Shown: one piece after another, positions 16,934 to 25,184 of the stretch | Layout: the number at the start of each line of letters is the position of its first letter | Numbering within the stretch: position 1 is the stretch's first letter | Assembly (NCBI GenBank): GCA_964347325.1 | Contig: CAYFYA010000017.1 | Coordinates: 1-34,901 of the forward strand | DNA length: 34,901 bases | Source: JAJISG01 sp964347325 | GTDB taxonomy: Archaea; Thermoplasmatota; Thermoplasmata; RBG-16-68-12; JAJISG01 | Direction of reading: 5' to 3' | Notes under the pieces: generated by a model | What the model was told of the DNA's origin: nothing | Databases searched by the model: none | What the model saw: the letters and a program-made list of their open reading frames with translations, nothing else | Translations under genes and position numbers: made by a program

Positions 16934-17017
16934 GAGAGCGCCGATTGTCTCACCTATTGTCCCATCGCGGTCTTGGAGTTAAGTTTTCCCGCCTGGTTAT
17001 TCCCAGCAGGAACAACC

Positions 17018-17025
17018 CTTTATCC
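17018..17025 (+). promoter_or_regulatory. TATA box of the hyuAB operon
   Basis: CTTTATCC is centred 25.5 nt before TTG 17047. This supports a leaderless mRNA beginning at a TTG codon and rules out the longer frame from 16945, which runs through the promoter. Confidence 0.5.
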
Positions 17026-17046
17026 AGGGGCACCTTCCCCGCATCG

Positions 17047-18981
17047 TTGGACGCGGGAGTCGACGTCGGCGGCACCTTCACAGACTTCGTACTTCTGAAA
17101 GGCGACTCGATAGAGGCATTCAAGCTCGCCTCCACGCCCCGAAGACCGGAGGAGGTTCTTTTGCGCGGACTGGAGGAGCGAGATCTCGGCGCCATTGGAC
17201 ACGGAACGACGCTGGCAACCAATGCTGCCATTGAGGGCAAGGGGGCGACAACGGCTCTGGTCACCACAGCAGGCTTTGAGGACGTCCTGATTATTGGGCG
17301 CCAGAGCAGGCCCAAGCTCTACGACTTCTCCGCCACTAGGCCGGAGCCGCTAATTCCGGCTGACAGGACTCTCGGCTTGAGGGAGAGGGTTGACTCGAAG
17401 GGCCGGGTCATCCTGCCGCTCTCGGACGAGGATGTGGGGACTCTGGCGCGGAATCTCAGGGCCCTAGAAGTGGAGTCCGTCGCCGTCTCCCTCCTCTTCT
17501 CCTTCCTCAACCCCCAGCACGAGCAGCAGGTGGCGGAAGTCCTCCGTCCGATCGCCAATGTCTCCCTCTCCTCGGAGGTCCTGCCTGAGTTCCGTGAGTA
17601 CGAGAGAACGTCCACAACGGCCCTTGATGCCCTGGTAGGCCCACTTGTCAGGAGTTACCTCTCCCGCTTGCAGGAACGACTGGGGGCGCGTCTCCTCATC
17701 ATGCGATCCAATGGTGGACTGAGGGAGGCCGAAAGCCTCCGGAGGCGGCCCGTGGAGATGGTGCTCTCAGGCCCGGCAGGAGGGGTAGCCGGGGCGAAGT
17801 ACCTGGCAGAGGTCCTGGCCTTGGACCGCCTGATGGCTCTGGACATGGGGGGAACCAGTGCCGACATCTCACTGCTGAACGATGGCCAACCCACGTGGAC
17901 GACGGAAGCTCAGATCGGAGGTCATCCCCTGGCCCTCCCCGTCCTCGACATCTCCACCATCGGCGCGGGCGGTGGCTCCGTGGCGTGGGTCGACGAGGGA
18001 GGTGCCCTTCGAGTGGGGCCCAGGAGTGCGGGGGCGGATCCGGGACCAATGTGCTACGGCGCCGGAGGGGAGGAGCTGACCCTGACCGATGTCGACCTCC
18101 TGAGCGGGGTTCTGGGTGATTCCCTGCTGGGGGGCAAGATGGGCCTGCAACGGAAGCCTGCTGTCGAGGGCGCCCTGCGGCTTGGCCGGCACTTGGGTCT
18201 TGCATCGGACGAGCTGCTCTCGGGCGTGAGGCGGGTGGTGGTCTCGAACATGGTGAGGGCGGCCTCGCTATCCTTCGCCAAGCGCGGACTGGATCCGCGC
18301 GACTTCGCGCTGGTCGCCTTCGGGGGGGCGGGGCCGATGCACGCCGTCGACGTCGCCAGGGAGCTGGGCATGAGCGAAGTGATCGTCCCTCTCATCCCCG
18401 GCGCCTTTTCGGCCTACGGCATACTCCTCTCGGACCTCCGCCTCGACTACGGCAAGAGCCTTCTCTGTCTCCTGGAGGGTTCGGGAGAAGAGGTGGAGGC
18501 GATGTGGGAGTCCATGGAGCGTGAGGCCTCGAAGGAGCTGAAGCTGCAGTCCTACAGCGTCGAGGATGCCTTGCTCATCAGATCCCTCGATCTCCGATAC
18601 GAGGGCCAGAGCTACGATATCAACGTGCCGCTCTCGGATCGGATGGATGCGAGCTTCCACAGGTTGCACGAGGCCCGCTTCGGCTACGCCATCGAGGAGG
18701 AACCGGTGGAGGTTGTCAACGTCCGGCTCACGGCCCTGGTCCAGCGGTCGAAACCCCTCCCTCGCCTCACAGTGGAACCGTCTCGAGGGCCGGCAAGGAG
18801 ACGGTTGCTCACTAGTGAAGGATGGAGGGAGGTTCAAGTTTATCAACGGGATGGCCTCGCCCGCGGCTGGAGTTCTGAGGGTCCCCTGATAGTGGAGGAA
18901 GAGACGGCTACCACGATGCTCGACCACGGGGACAACCTCTCGGTAGACGAGCACGGCAATCTGAGGATCGAGGTGGCCTGA
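17047..18981 (+). CDS. Hydantoinase/oxoprolinase subunit A (HyuA family)
   Basis: HyuA is the ATP-dependent, actin-fold subunit of N-methylhydantoinase, 5-oxoprolinase and acetone or acetophenone carboxylases. The 644-aa protein starts MDAGVDVGGTFTDFVL, so the phosphate-1 motif DVGGTFTD lies at 5-12. Further matches are GHGTTLATNAAIEGKGA, RSNGG, VLSGPAGGVAGA, LDMGGTSADISL (phosphate 2), GAGGGSVAWVD and GGAGPMHAVDVARELG. It is of normal length. TTG 17047 is the start (TATA 26 nt upstream, and the motif expected at the N-terminus). Its TGA overlaps the ATG of hyuB by one base, so the two are translationally coupled. Which amide or ketone is the substrate cannot be told. Confidence 0.9.
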   Translation: MDAGVDVGGTFTDFVLLKGDSIEAFKLASTPRRPEEVLLRGLEERDLGAIGHGTTLATNAAIEGKGATTALVTTAGFEDVLIIGRQSRPKLYDFSATRPEPLIPADRTLGLRERVDSKGRVILPLSDEDVGTLARNLRALEVESVAVSLLFSFLNPQHEQQVAEVLRPIANVSLSSEVLPEFREYERTSTTALDALVGPLVRSYLSRLQERLGARLLIMRSNGGLREAESLRRRPVEMVLSGPAGGVAGAKYLAEVLALDRLMALDMGGTSADISLLNDGQPTWTTEAQIGGHPLALPVLDISTIGAGGGSVAWVDEGGALRVGPRSAGADPGPMCYGAGGEELTLTDVDLLSGVLGDSLLGGKMGLQRKPAVEGALRLGRHLGLASDELLSGVRRVVVSNMVRAASLSFAKRGLDPRDFALVAFGGAGPMHAVDVARELGMSEVIVPLIPGAFSAYGILLSDLRLDYGKSLLCLLEGSGEEVEAMWESMEREASKELKLQSYSVEDALLIRSLDLRYEGQSYDINVPLSDRMDASFHRLHEARFGYAIEEEPVEVVNVRLTALVQRSKPLPRLTVEPSRGPARRRLLTSEGWREVQVYQRDGLARGWSSEGPLIVEEETATTMLDHGDNLSVDEHGNLRIEVA

Positions 18982-20549
18982 TGGATCCAGTCTCCCTGGA
19001 GATCCTGAAGAACGCCTTCACCTTCGTGCCTGAGGAGATGGGCCAGGTCCTCCGCAGGACCTCCTACAGCCCCAACATCAAGGAGAGGATGGATGCCAGC
19101 TGTGCCCTCTTCGACGCGGAGGGCAGGATGGTCGCGCAGGCGGAGCACATCCCCGTCCATCTGGGCTCCATGCCGCTGGCAATCAGGACGGTCATGGAGT
19201 CCTTCCGGGAACCGCTGGAAGCCGGGGACCAGGTCATCCTCAACGACCCTTACCAGGGAGGCTCTCACCTCAACGACATAACGGTGATTAGCCCCGTATT
19301 CTGGAAGGGCAGCCTCGTCGGGTACGTCGCGAACAAGGCTCACCACGCGGACGTCGGCGGGACGGCCCCCGGCTCAATGCCCAGCGGGAGTCGCGTCATC
19401 TTCGAGGAGGGCATCCTCATTTCGCCCCAGAAGCTGTCCTCGGAGGGTCGACTGAGCCCAGTCATCGAGGAGAGGGTCAGGAGCGGGATGAGGGACCCCA
19501 GGGAGAGGATGGGGGACTTACGAGCGCAGATGGCAGCCAATGTCACAGGGTCACGCCGGATTGCCTCGCACCTGGAGAAGTACGGTCTGGACACGTATAA
19601 CGAGTTCTGCGAGGAGGTCATGGCCTACAGCGACCGGAGGGTGCGGCGGGCCCTGGAGAGGATCCCCCGAGGCTCTTACGAGGCGGAGGACTGGCTGGAC
19701 GACGACGGGGTCTTCGATGAACCCCTCCAGATAAGGGTGAGAGTGGCAGCCGACAAGGACGGTTTGAAGGTGGACTTCCAGGGCACTCAGGGAATGTCCG
19801 AGGGGAACCTAAACGCCCCCTTCGCGGTGACGCTCTCCAGTGTCTACTACGTGGTGAGGTGCATATCGGACCCTGAAGCCCCACCCAATGAGGGCTGCTA
19901 TCGGGCCGTGCAGGTGAAGGTTCCCGAGGCTTGCCTGCTGAACCCCGCCAAACCCGCGGCTGTCGCTGCAGGGAATGTGGAAACCTCTCAGAGGGTCGTC
20001 GATGTTCTCTTCAAGGCACTCGCGAAGGCCCTCCCTGAAAGGATTCCGGCCCAGTCCCAGGGGACTATGAACAACCTACTCCTCGGCGGGAGGACCGATG
20101 TGGGCGAGTTCGCCTACTACGAGACCATCGCCGGAGGAGAGGGTGCTCTCCCCTTCCGGCACGGCATGAGCGGGGTACACACTCACATGACCAACACCAT
20201 GAACACGCCGGTGGAGGCACTGGAGCTGACCTACCCCATCAGGGTCGAGGAGTACCGTCTCCGTGCGGGATCGGGTGGGGTCGGGCGATTCCACGGAGGT
20301 GACGGCGTCCAGCGGACCATCCGTTTCCTTGGCGAGTCGGGCACGCTGTCCATCATATCCGACCGAAGACGGTTCCCCCCCGTGGGACTCCGTGGTGGAG
20401 AAGATGGCCTTCCCGGGCGCAACACGCTTCTCCGGGGAGGTGAAGGCATCCCGCTGCCTTCCAAGGTGACCATGGGAATCCGCAGGGGGGACGCCGTGGT
20501 CATCGAGACCCCGGGAGGTGGAGGGTGGGGTCCTGCAGCGGAGGGCTGA
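18981..20549 (+). CDS. Hydantoinase/oxoprolinase subunit B (HyuB family)
   Basis: HyuB is the second subunit of the hydantoinase/oxoprolinase/acetone carboxylase family and forms the complex with HyuA. The 522-aa protein opens with the typical MDPVSLEILKNAFTFVPEEMG, then RTSYSPNIKERMDASCALFD, HIPVHLGSMPLAI, NDPYQGGSHLNDITVISPVF and ANKAHHADVGGTAPGSMP, with the conserved Asp and His residues that form a metal site in the family. The end has VETSQRVVDVLFKALA, NTMNTPVEALELTYPIRVEEY and GGGGWGPA. It is full length and starts at the ATG that overlaps the hyuA stop. Together with hyuA and the membrane protein downstream it suggests uptake and hydrolysis of a cyclic amide or related acid (inference). 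Confidence 0.9.
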   Translation: MDPVSLEILKNAFTFVPEEMGQVLRRTSYSPNIKERMDASCALFDAEGRMVAQAEHIPVHLGSMPLAIRTVMESFREPLEAGDQVILNDPYQGGSHLNDITVISPVFWKGSLVGYVANKAHHADVGGTAPGSMPSGSRVIFEEGILISPQKLSSEGRLSPVIEERVRSGMRDPRERMGDLRAQMAANVTGSRRIASHLEKYGLDTYNEFCEEVMAYSDRRVRRALERIPRGSYEAEDWLDDDGVFDEPLQIRVRVAADKDGLKVDFQGTQGMSEGNLNAPFAVTLSSVYYVVRCISDPEAPPNEGCYRAVQVKVPEACLLNPAKPAAVAAGNVETSQRVVDVLFKALAKALPERIPAQSQGTMNNLLLGGRTDVGEFAYYETIAGGEGALPFRHGMSGVHTHMTNTMNTPVEALELTYPIRVEEYRLRAGSGGVGRFHGGDGVQRTIRFLGESGTLSIISDRRRFPPVGLRGGEDGLPGRNTLLRGGEGIPLPSKVTMGIRRGDAVVIETPGGGGWGPAAEG

Positions 20550-20603
20550 CAGCAGCCTACATGCAGACTGGAGGGGTTTTGAGGCCAACGCCTCTTCGGC
20601 TTC

Positions 20604-22253
20604 GTGGATCTCCTAGTTTTGGCCCTGGGCGTCGTGTTGTTTGCCCTCATCGGTACGGCGGCGGGGGTGGCGACGGGGCTCCTCCCGGGTCTCCACGTCA
20701 ATACCGTAGCGGCCTTTGTCCTTAGCCTTCAGGTCAACCTGCTCGTCTTCGCCGCAGGCCTTTTCTCGTGGGCTGGGCCGACCCCCGGGGACCTCGCTGT
20801 CATCGTGGCGGCCCTCATCGTCGGGAACGTAGTGGCCCACACCTTCCTTGACTACATCCCCTCGATTTTCCTCGGGGCACCGGAGGCAGAGACCGCTCTC
20901 TCCGTCCTTCCGGGGCACCGAATGTTGCTTCAAGGAAGAGGCCTGGAGGCGGTGAGAATATCTGCGGTAGGCAGTGGGGCTGCCACCCTGCTATCGGCAC
21001 TCCTAGTAGTCCCTCTCGCGCTGGTCATGGGTGCCCCCGTCAATGCCTATGAGGACCTGCGGCCTCTCCTGCCGTTCCTCCTCTTGCTGGTGGCCGCCAT
21101 CCTCATAGTGGCGGAACCCGCCAGATCCTCCCGAGCCCGTGTGGATCTTGCCTGCGAACTGCCTGGAGGGCTTCTGAGGGATGGTGAGGACTCGCCCAAG
21201 GTGCCTCGACTCACCCCGACGCAGGCCAGCGGTCATCCAGGGGCCTACCTCCTAAGAGGCAGCGTGTCACGGTGGGGCAGGGACTTCGTCGAGATCGAAG
21301 ATGGTGAGACCAGTCTGAAGGTCGCACTGCGGGGAGAGGTCGAAACACCCCTTGAGGGGGAGGTCTCACTCTTCGTGGCTCCCGAGGACGTAGTCCCAAG
21401 GTTCGGAGCTCTCGTTCAACGCGGATGGGCGCTATTGGTGTTCACCCTGGCGGGCTTCCTGGGTTACGCGGCGCTGATGACCCCCCTCTTTGAGGATAAC
21501 CTCTTCCCCTTCGTGGAGCTACAGGGAGATGCCCGGACCGTCGCCTTCCTGCCCCTGTTCACCGGTTTGTTCGGGATACCCACTCTGCTCATCAGCTTGC
21601 GCAGTACGCCAAAGATTCCGGCTCAGGAGCTCAAGCCCAGTCTCCGGCGCCTCTCTGCGGTCGCGAAGACCAGGGCCATCCTAAGCGGCTCGCTCGCCGG
21701 CGCCGTAGTGGCCTGGCTGCCGGGCATTACCGGAGCGACTGCCACAGTCCTGTCGAGGTTCTTCTCCGGTCGTCAAGGATCCAAAGACGGAGGAGACGAG
21801 GAGTTCATCCTCTCCCTGTCGTGCGTGAACACCGCCACGGCCCTCTTCACCATCGTCGCCCTCTTTGTGCTGTTAAGGGCGAGGAGCGGAGGAATGGTGG
21901 CGGTTCAGAGCATCGCCGGGCCTATAGTGGCGCCCTGGGTGGCCACAAATCCCATGCCACTGGTTCTGATCCTTCTGTTGGTGGCCGCTGGGGTGGCGGC
22001 GGCCATCAGCTTCCTCTTAACTCCCCTCCTCGGTGCGCTCTTCGCCCGCGTTGCGAACAGGGTTCCGTACAGCAGAATCGTCATTACGATCCTTGTTCTG
22101 CTGGTGACCATGGTCATCCTGTTCTCCGGGCTGACAGGGCTTGTAGTAGCGATAAGTGCAACCTTACTGGGGCTCCTGTGTCCGCTGGTGGGTGTCCGGA
22201 GGGTCCACTTGATGGGATCTCTCCTGTTGCCGCTCATCCTAGTCCTGGGGTAG
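20604..22253 (+). CDS. TctA-like archaeal membrane protein with soluble insert
   Basis: The 549-aa protein belongs to the archaeal branch related to TctA, the large permease of tripartite tricarboxylate transporters. It has about ten or more membrane helices. The N-terminal signature GVATGLLPGLHVNTVA lies at about 21-36, and a second inverted-repeat signature AWLPGITGATATVLSRF lies in the second half. Between the halves is a hydrophilic segment (about 185-270) whose pattern GSVSRWGRDFVEIEDGETSLKV looks like a small OB-type beta barrel. GTG 20604 begins right before the first helix; only a weak TATA-like GGTTTTGA lies near -26. It follows hyuB by 54 nt, so a link to hydantoinase substrates is plausible. 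No TctB or TctC partner is seen. Confidence 0.8.
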   Translation: MDLLVLALGVVLFALIGTAAGVATGLLPGLHVNTVAAFVLSLQVNLLVFAAGLFSWAGPTPGDLAVIVAALIVGNVVAHTFLDYIPSIFLGAPEAETALSVLPGHRMLLQGRGLEAVRISAVGSGAATLLSALLVVPLALVMGAPVNAYEDLRPLLPFLLLLVAAILIVAEPARSSRARVDLACELPGGLLRDGEDSPKVPRLTPTQASGHPGAYLLRGSVSRWGRDFVEIEDGETSLKVALRGEVETPLEGEVSLFVAPEDVVPRFGALVQRGWALLVFTLAGFLGYAALMTPLFEDNLFPFVELQGDARTVAFLPLFTGLFGIPTLLISLRSTPKIPAQELKPSLRRLSAVAKTRAILSGSLAGAVVAWLPGITGATATVLSRFFSGRQGSKDGGDEEFILSLSCVNTATALFTIVALFVLLRARSGGMVAVQSIAGPIVAPWVATNPMPLVLILLLVAAGVAAAISFLLTPLLGALFARVANRVPYSRIVITILVLLVTMVILFSGLTGLVVAISATLLGLLCPLVGVRRVHLMGSLLLPLILVLG

Positions 22254-22258
22254 AAGGC

Positions 22259-22266
22259 CCTATTAG
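22259..22266 (+). promoter_or_regulatory. TATA-like box of the HypE-like gene
   Basis: CCTATTAG is centred 25.5 nt before ATG 22288, so a leaderless mRNA is predicted although the preceding gene ends only 34 nt upstream. Confidence 0.4.
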
Positions 22267-22287
22267 AAGGCCTGGATATTCGCCATC

Positions 22288-23283
22288 ATGGCCCTCAACG
22301 AAGGAAAGCTCCCCCTCGGACTGCTGGAGGAACTGCTGGAGTTCACCGGAGCCGCCGATCCTGACATCCACCTCGGTCCGGCCCTGGGAGAGGATGCTGC
22401 GGTCATTGACCTCGGAGACCAGTACCTCGTCCTGAAGACCGACCCGGTGACCCTCGCCCAGGAGGACATCGGGTGGTACGCGGTGCACGTGAACGCCAAC
22501 GACGTGGCTACGACGGGCGCACGGCCCAGGTGGTTCCAGACCACCATCCTGCTCCCTATGGGCTCCACGGGGGACCTGGCTCGAAGCCTCTTCCGTCAGG
22601 TTCACGCTGCCTGTGTTGAACTTGACGTCGCCATCACGGGAGGCCACTGCGAGGTAACGCCGGCCGTAGGCCAAGTGGTCTTGGTGGGGGATATGCAGGG
22701 CACGGTTTCCAAGGAGGACCTGGTGCTGACTAGAGGGGCCCGCGAGAAGGATGTCTTAATCATGACGAAGGCCGCCGGTATAGAGGGCACAGCCATCCTT
22801 GCTCGCGAGCGGGCTGGGGAGCTGAACGCGCAGTTCGGGCCTGCCCTTGTTGCAAGGGCGGCGGCCTACCTGAGATCGCCCGGTATCTCCGTAGTGTCGG
22901 AAGCCTTGTTGGCGGCGAGGATGGGTGCGACCTCCCTTCACGACCCGACTGAGGGCGGAGTGTCAATGGGCCTCCAGGAGGTCTCCGTGGCGTGCGGTCA
23001 CGTCCTCCAGGTCAAGCCGAGTGCCATCGCTATCGAGAAGGAGACGAGAGTCCTCTGTGAGTACTACGGCCTGAACCCCCTCGGCCTCATTGCCTCCGGG
23101 TCTCTCCTGGTGGCCATACCCGAACCCGGAAGTCAGCGGCTCTTGGAGGAGTACGAAAGGAGAGGGATCGCGGCGAAGGCCATAGGGGAGGTTGCTGGCT
23201 CCGGGATAGGGGTCGAGGTTGTTGGCGAGGCGGAGGGTTTCCCGCTGGAGCCCTCCGAACGCGATGAGATCACGAGGGTGTAA
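22288..23283 (+). CDS. AIR synthase-related protein (HypE-like, no C-terminal Cys)
   Basis: The 331-aa protein has the two-domain PurM/HypE/ThiL fold that binds ATP and phosphorylates or dehydrates a substrate. Motifs are GPALGEDAAVIDLG (phosphate and Mg loop), LKTDPVT, NANDVATTGARPRW, ITGGHCEVTPAVG, and in the C-domain LHDPTEGGVSMGLQEVS and GLIASGSLLVAIP. True HypE ends with a cysteine (PRIC-type tail) that is carbamoylated and cyanated; this protein ends DEITRV, so it cannot act as HypE, and no hydrogenase genes are nearby. It belongs to a HypE-like group found in archaea, with unknown substrate. Start ATG 22288 with TATA-like box at -26. Confidence 0.8.
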   Translation: MALNEGKLPLGLLEELLEFTGAADPDIHLGPALGEDAAVIDLGDQYLVLKTDPVTLAQEDIGWYAVHVNANDVATTGARPRWFQTTILLPMGSTGDLARSLFRQVHAACVELDVAITGGHCEVTPAVGQVVLVGDMQGTVSKEDLVLTRGAREKDVLIMTKAAGIEGTAILARERAGELNAQFGPALVARAAAYLRSPGISVVSEALLAARMGATSLHDPTEGGVSMGLQEVSVACGHVLQVKPSAIAIEKETRVLCEYYGLNPLGLIASGSLLVAIPEPGSQRLLEEYERRGIAAKAIGEVAGSGIGVEVVGEAEGFPLEPSERDEITRV

Positions 23284-23290
23284 GGTCCCC

Positions 23291-24025
23291 TCACGCCATC
23301 AGTTCGTCCAACAGCGAGGAGTAGTCCTCGTATTCGGCCTGGCATGGGCTACCAGGACTGTAGAGGAACAGGCTTTTGGACGGGAACTCCTCAGCGACTG
23401 CGATTATCGTGCTGGAGACGGTGCCCGCGCTTTCACGGTGGAGGCATATTGACTGCCCCTCGACTTCCTCGTGATCGACTGCCAGCCTCCTCAAACTCTC
23501 CACGAAGCTCTCCGGGCTGAAGTCCAGACCAGTCAGGATCTCTCTCGCCCGTCTTATGCGGGGCTGACTAGTGTCGTCGATGTCCATGTTGGCAAGGACG
23601 TGAGCCTCTGCGTCCAGCTCCTGAGTATTGGTCTCCTCACCGTAGTGTGTCACGAAGGCCCGCCCACTGTCGGCGTACACCAGGTTGAAGGGATTGTACT
23701 CGACCTGGGCTAGCTCCTCCTCCACGAAGTCCTTGACCTCGAGGGCGGAGGACAGTTCCAGGGCCTCGCGGCACAGGAGCCCCCGAGAGCGTCGGGTCGA
23801 ATCGAACTCTCCCTCGTGCCGGTTAGAAATGCCGACGACCAGGCCCATGTCGTTGATGCCTACCCAGGTACCCCCCGCCTGGCGATCCTCCGGAGCCACA
23901 ATTGACCTTCCGTTCTTCGAGAGGACTGGGGCCTGGGAGGGCCTGCCGTACACCTCGTCCCGGTTCATCAGAAGCACGAGGGGGTACCCTTCCACCAACC
24001 GTCTGAGGAGTAGGAGGGTGCACAT
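23291..24025 (-). CDS. NRDE-family protein (TANGO2-like)
   Basis: The 244-aa protein begins MCTLLLL, with Cys2 as potential N-terminal nucleophile in this Ntn-hydrolase-like family. The name motif NRDE is at 21-24, followed by the typical APEDRQAGGTWVGINDMGLVVGISNR. The end VSSTIIAV and LFLYSPGSPC matches the family. The eukaryotic relative TANGO2 is linked to lipid and haem handling, but the archaeal function is unknown. ATG 24025 has a TATA box 26.5 nt upstream. The gene diverges from the nucleotidyltransferase gene; their promoters are packed in an 80-nt gap. Confidence 0.85.
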   Translation of the reverse strand: MCTLLLLRRLVEGYPLVLLMNRDEVYGRPSQAPVLSKNGRSIVAPEDRQAGGTWVGINDMGLVVGISNRHEGEFDSTRRSRGLLCREALELSSALEVKDFVEEELAQVEYNPFNLVYADSGRAFVTHYGEETNTQELDAEAHVLANMDIDDTSQPRIRRAREILTGLDFSPESFVESLRRLAVDHEEVEGQSICLHRESAGTVSSTIIAVAEEFPSKSLFLYSPGSPCQAEYEDYSSLLDELMA

Positions 24026-24047
24026 TCGGTCCCGAAACGGATTCTAT

Positions 24048-24055
24048 GGATAAAG
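24048..24055 (-). promoter_or_regulatory. TATA box of the NRDE gene
   Basis: CTTTATCC on the minus strand is centred 26.5 nt before ATG 24025. The same octamer is used 26 nt before hyuA. Confidence 0.6.
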
Positions 24056-24074
24056 GCTGCCGCGTTCAAAAGCG

Positions 24075-24082
24075 TTAAAAGC
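24075..24082 (+). promoter_or_regulatory. TATA box of the nucleotidyltransferase operon
   Basis: TTAAAAGC is centred 27.5 nt before ATG 24106. The divergent NRDE promoter lies only about 20 nt away on the other strand. Confidence 0.5.
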
Positions 24083-24105
24083 CCAGCCGCGCTCAAGCCG
24101 CTGGA

Positions 24106-25176
24106 ATGGACGTCGTCATTCTGGCTGCGGGCCGCGGAACACGGCTGCTGCCCATCACCGCGACGCGTCCGAAGCCGATGGTGCCCTTCCTCAACAGGCC
24201 CCTCATGGACTACGTTATCTCTGGACTGCGGGATGTCAACCCATCCCGCATCTACATTCTGGTGGACTACCTGGGTCATGTCATCGTCTCCCGCTACAAG
24301 GATTGGGACGGCTACGAGGTCGTGTTCACAGAGCGCAACGAACCCTTGGGAACCGCGGGCGCTGTCGGCGTGGTGGCGGAGCACCTGGACGACACTTTCT
24401 TTGTCCTGAGCGGGGACGTTCTCTCTCATGTAAACCTTAGGGGGCTGTTGGAGTACCACCAGGAGAAGGAGGCGGAGGCCACCATGGCCCTTTCGCGGTC
24501 CGACGACCCCAGCCAGTACGGGATAGCAGTCCTGAACGACGAGGGGCAGGCCGTTCGCTTCATGGAGAAGCCCCCTGCGGGAGAGGCCTTCAGCACTCTG
24601 GTGAATGCCGGGATATACGTCTTCGAGCCAGAGCCCTTCGAGGCCCTCCCCGCGGAACGTCCTATGGACATCTCCCGCCAGTTGTTTCCCAAGATGCTCT
24701 CGGAGGGAAGGAGGCTCTTCGGATACCCCTTCGTGGAGTACTGGAACGACGTTGGGCGGCCGGGAAACTACCTGGTCGCCACGGAGGACAGCCTCAGGGG
24801 TACCTACAGGACCGAGGCCACGCCTTCCGTGTCTCCCGCTCAGAACGGCGGTTTCCTCCTCACAGGTCGCGACTGCACCATCGGGAGGGACGTCCACGTC
24901 GGAAACTTCGCCATTCTGGGGGATGAGGTGGAAGTCCATGAAGGGGCGACGCTGAGCTCCTGTGTGGTCTTTTCCCAGTCCGTGGTGGGAGCAAATTGTA
25001 AAGTGCGGGAGTCGATAGTGGGCGAGCGCTGCGTGCTGGAGGAGGGCGTCGTTGTCCGGACGGGAAGCGTGGTGGGGGATGCCTGCTACATCAAGTCGGG
25101 GAGTGTACTTGGGTACAACACCAGGCTCTGGCCAGGTTCCCGCCTGGGTGAGAATACGGTGATGAATCCTGACTGA
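24106..25176 (+). CDS. Sugar-1-phosphate nucleotidyltransferase with left-handed beta-helix
   Basis: The 356-aa protein activates a sugar phosphate with an NTP, for glycan or nucleotide-sugar synthesis. The N-domain (1-235) has the NTP loop LAAGRGTRLLPITATRPKPM, then GTAGAV and FFVLSGDVL (metal Asp), NAGIYVFEP and WNDVGRPGNYL. The C-domain (about 245-345) is a left-handed beta helix of hexapeptide-type repeats (CTIGRDVHVG, SVVGANCKV, SVVGDACYIKSGSVLG). It resembles mannose-1-phosphate guanylyltransferases and GlmU-like enzymes, but sugar and nucleotide cannot be fixed. It is co-transcribed (8-nt gap) with a phosphohexomutase-like protein; in ManC-type fusions these two parts form one chain. 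Confidence 0.88.
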   Translation: MDVVILAAGRGTRLLPITATRPKPMVPFLNRPLMDYVISGLRDVNPSRIYILVDYLGHVIVSRYKDWDGYEVVFTERNEPLGTAGAVGVVAEHLDDTFFVLSGDVLSHVNLRGLLEYHQEKEAEATMALSRSDDPSQYGIAVLNDEGQAVRFMEKPPAGEAFSTLVNAGIYVFEPEPFEALPAERPMDISRQLFPKMLSEGRRLFGYPFVEYWNDVGRPGNYLVATEDSLRGTYRTEATPSVSPAQNGGFLLTGRDCTIGRDVHVGNFAILGDEVEVHEGATLSSCVVFSQSVVGANCKVRESIVGERCVLEEGVVVRTGSVVGDACYIKSGSVLGYNTRLWPGSRLGENTVMNPD

Positions 25177-25184
25177 GGGATGGA

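Noticed and set aside
16945..17046. Longer HyuA start at 16945
   Set aside because: The added residues overlap the promoter and the 5' end of the divergent PAC2 gene; the family starts just before DVGGTFTD.
23968..24939. 323-codon minus-strand frame opposite the nucleotidyltransferase
   Set aside because: Antisense shadow; the plus-strand protein has all motifs of its family and the shadow has none.
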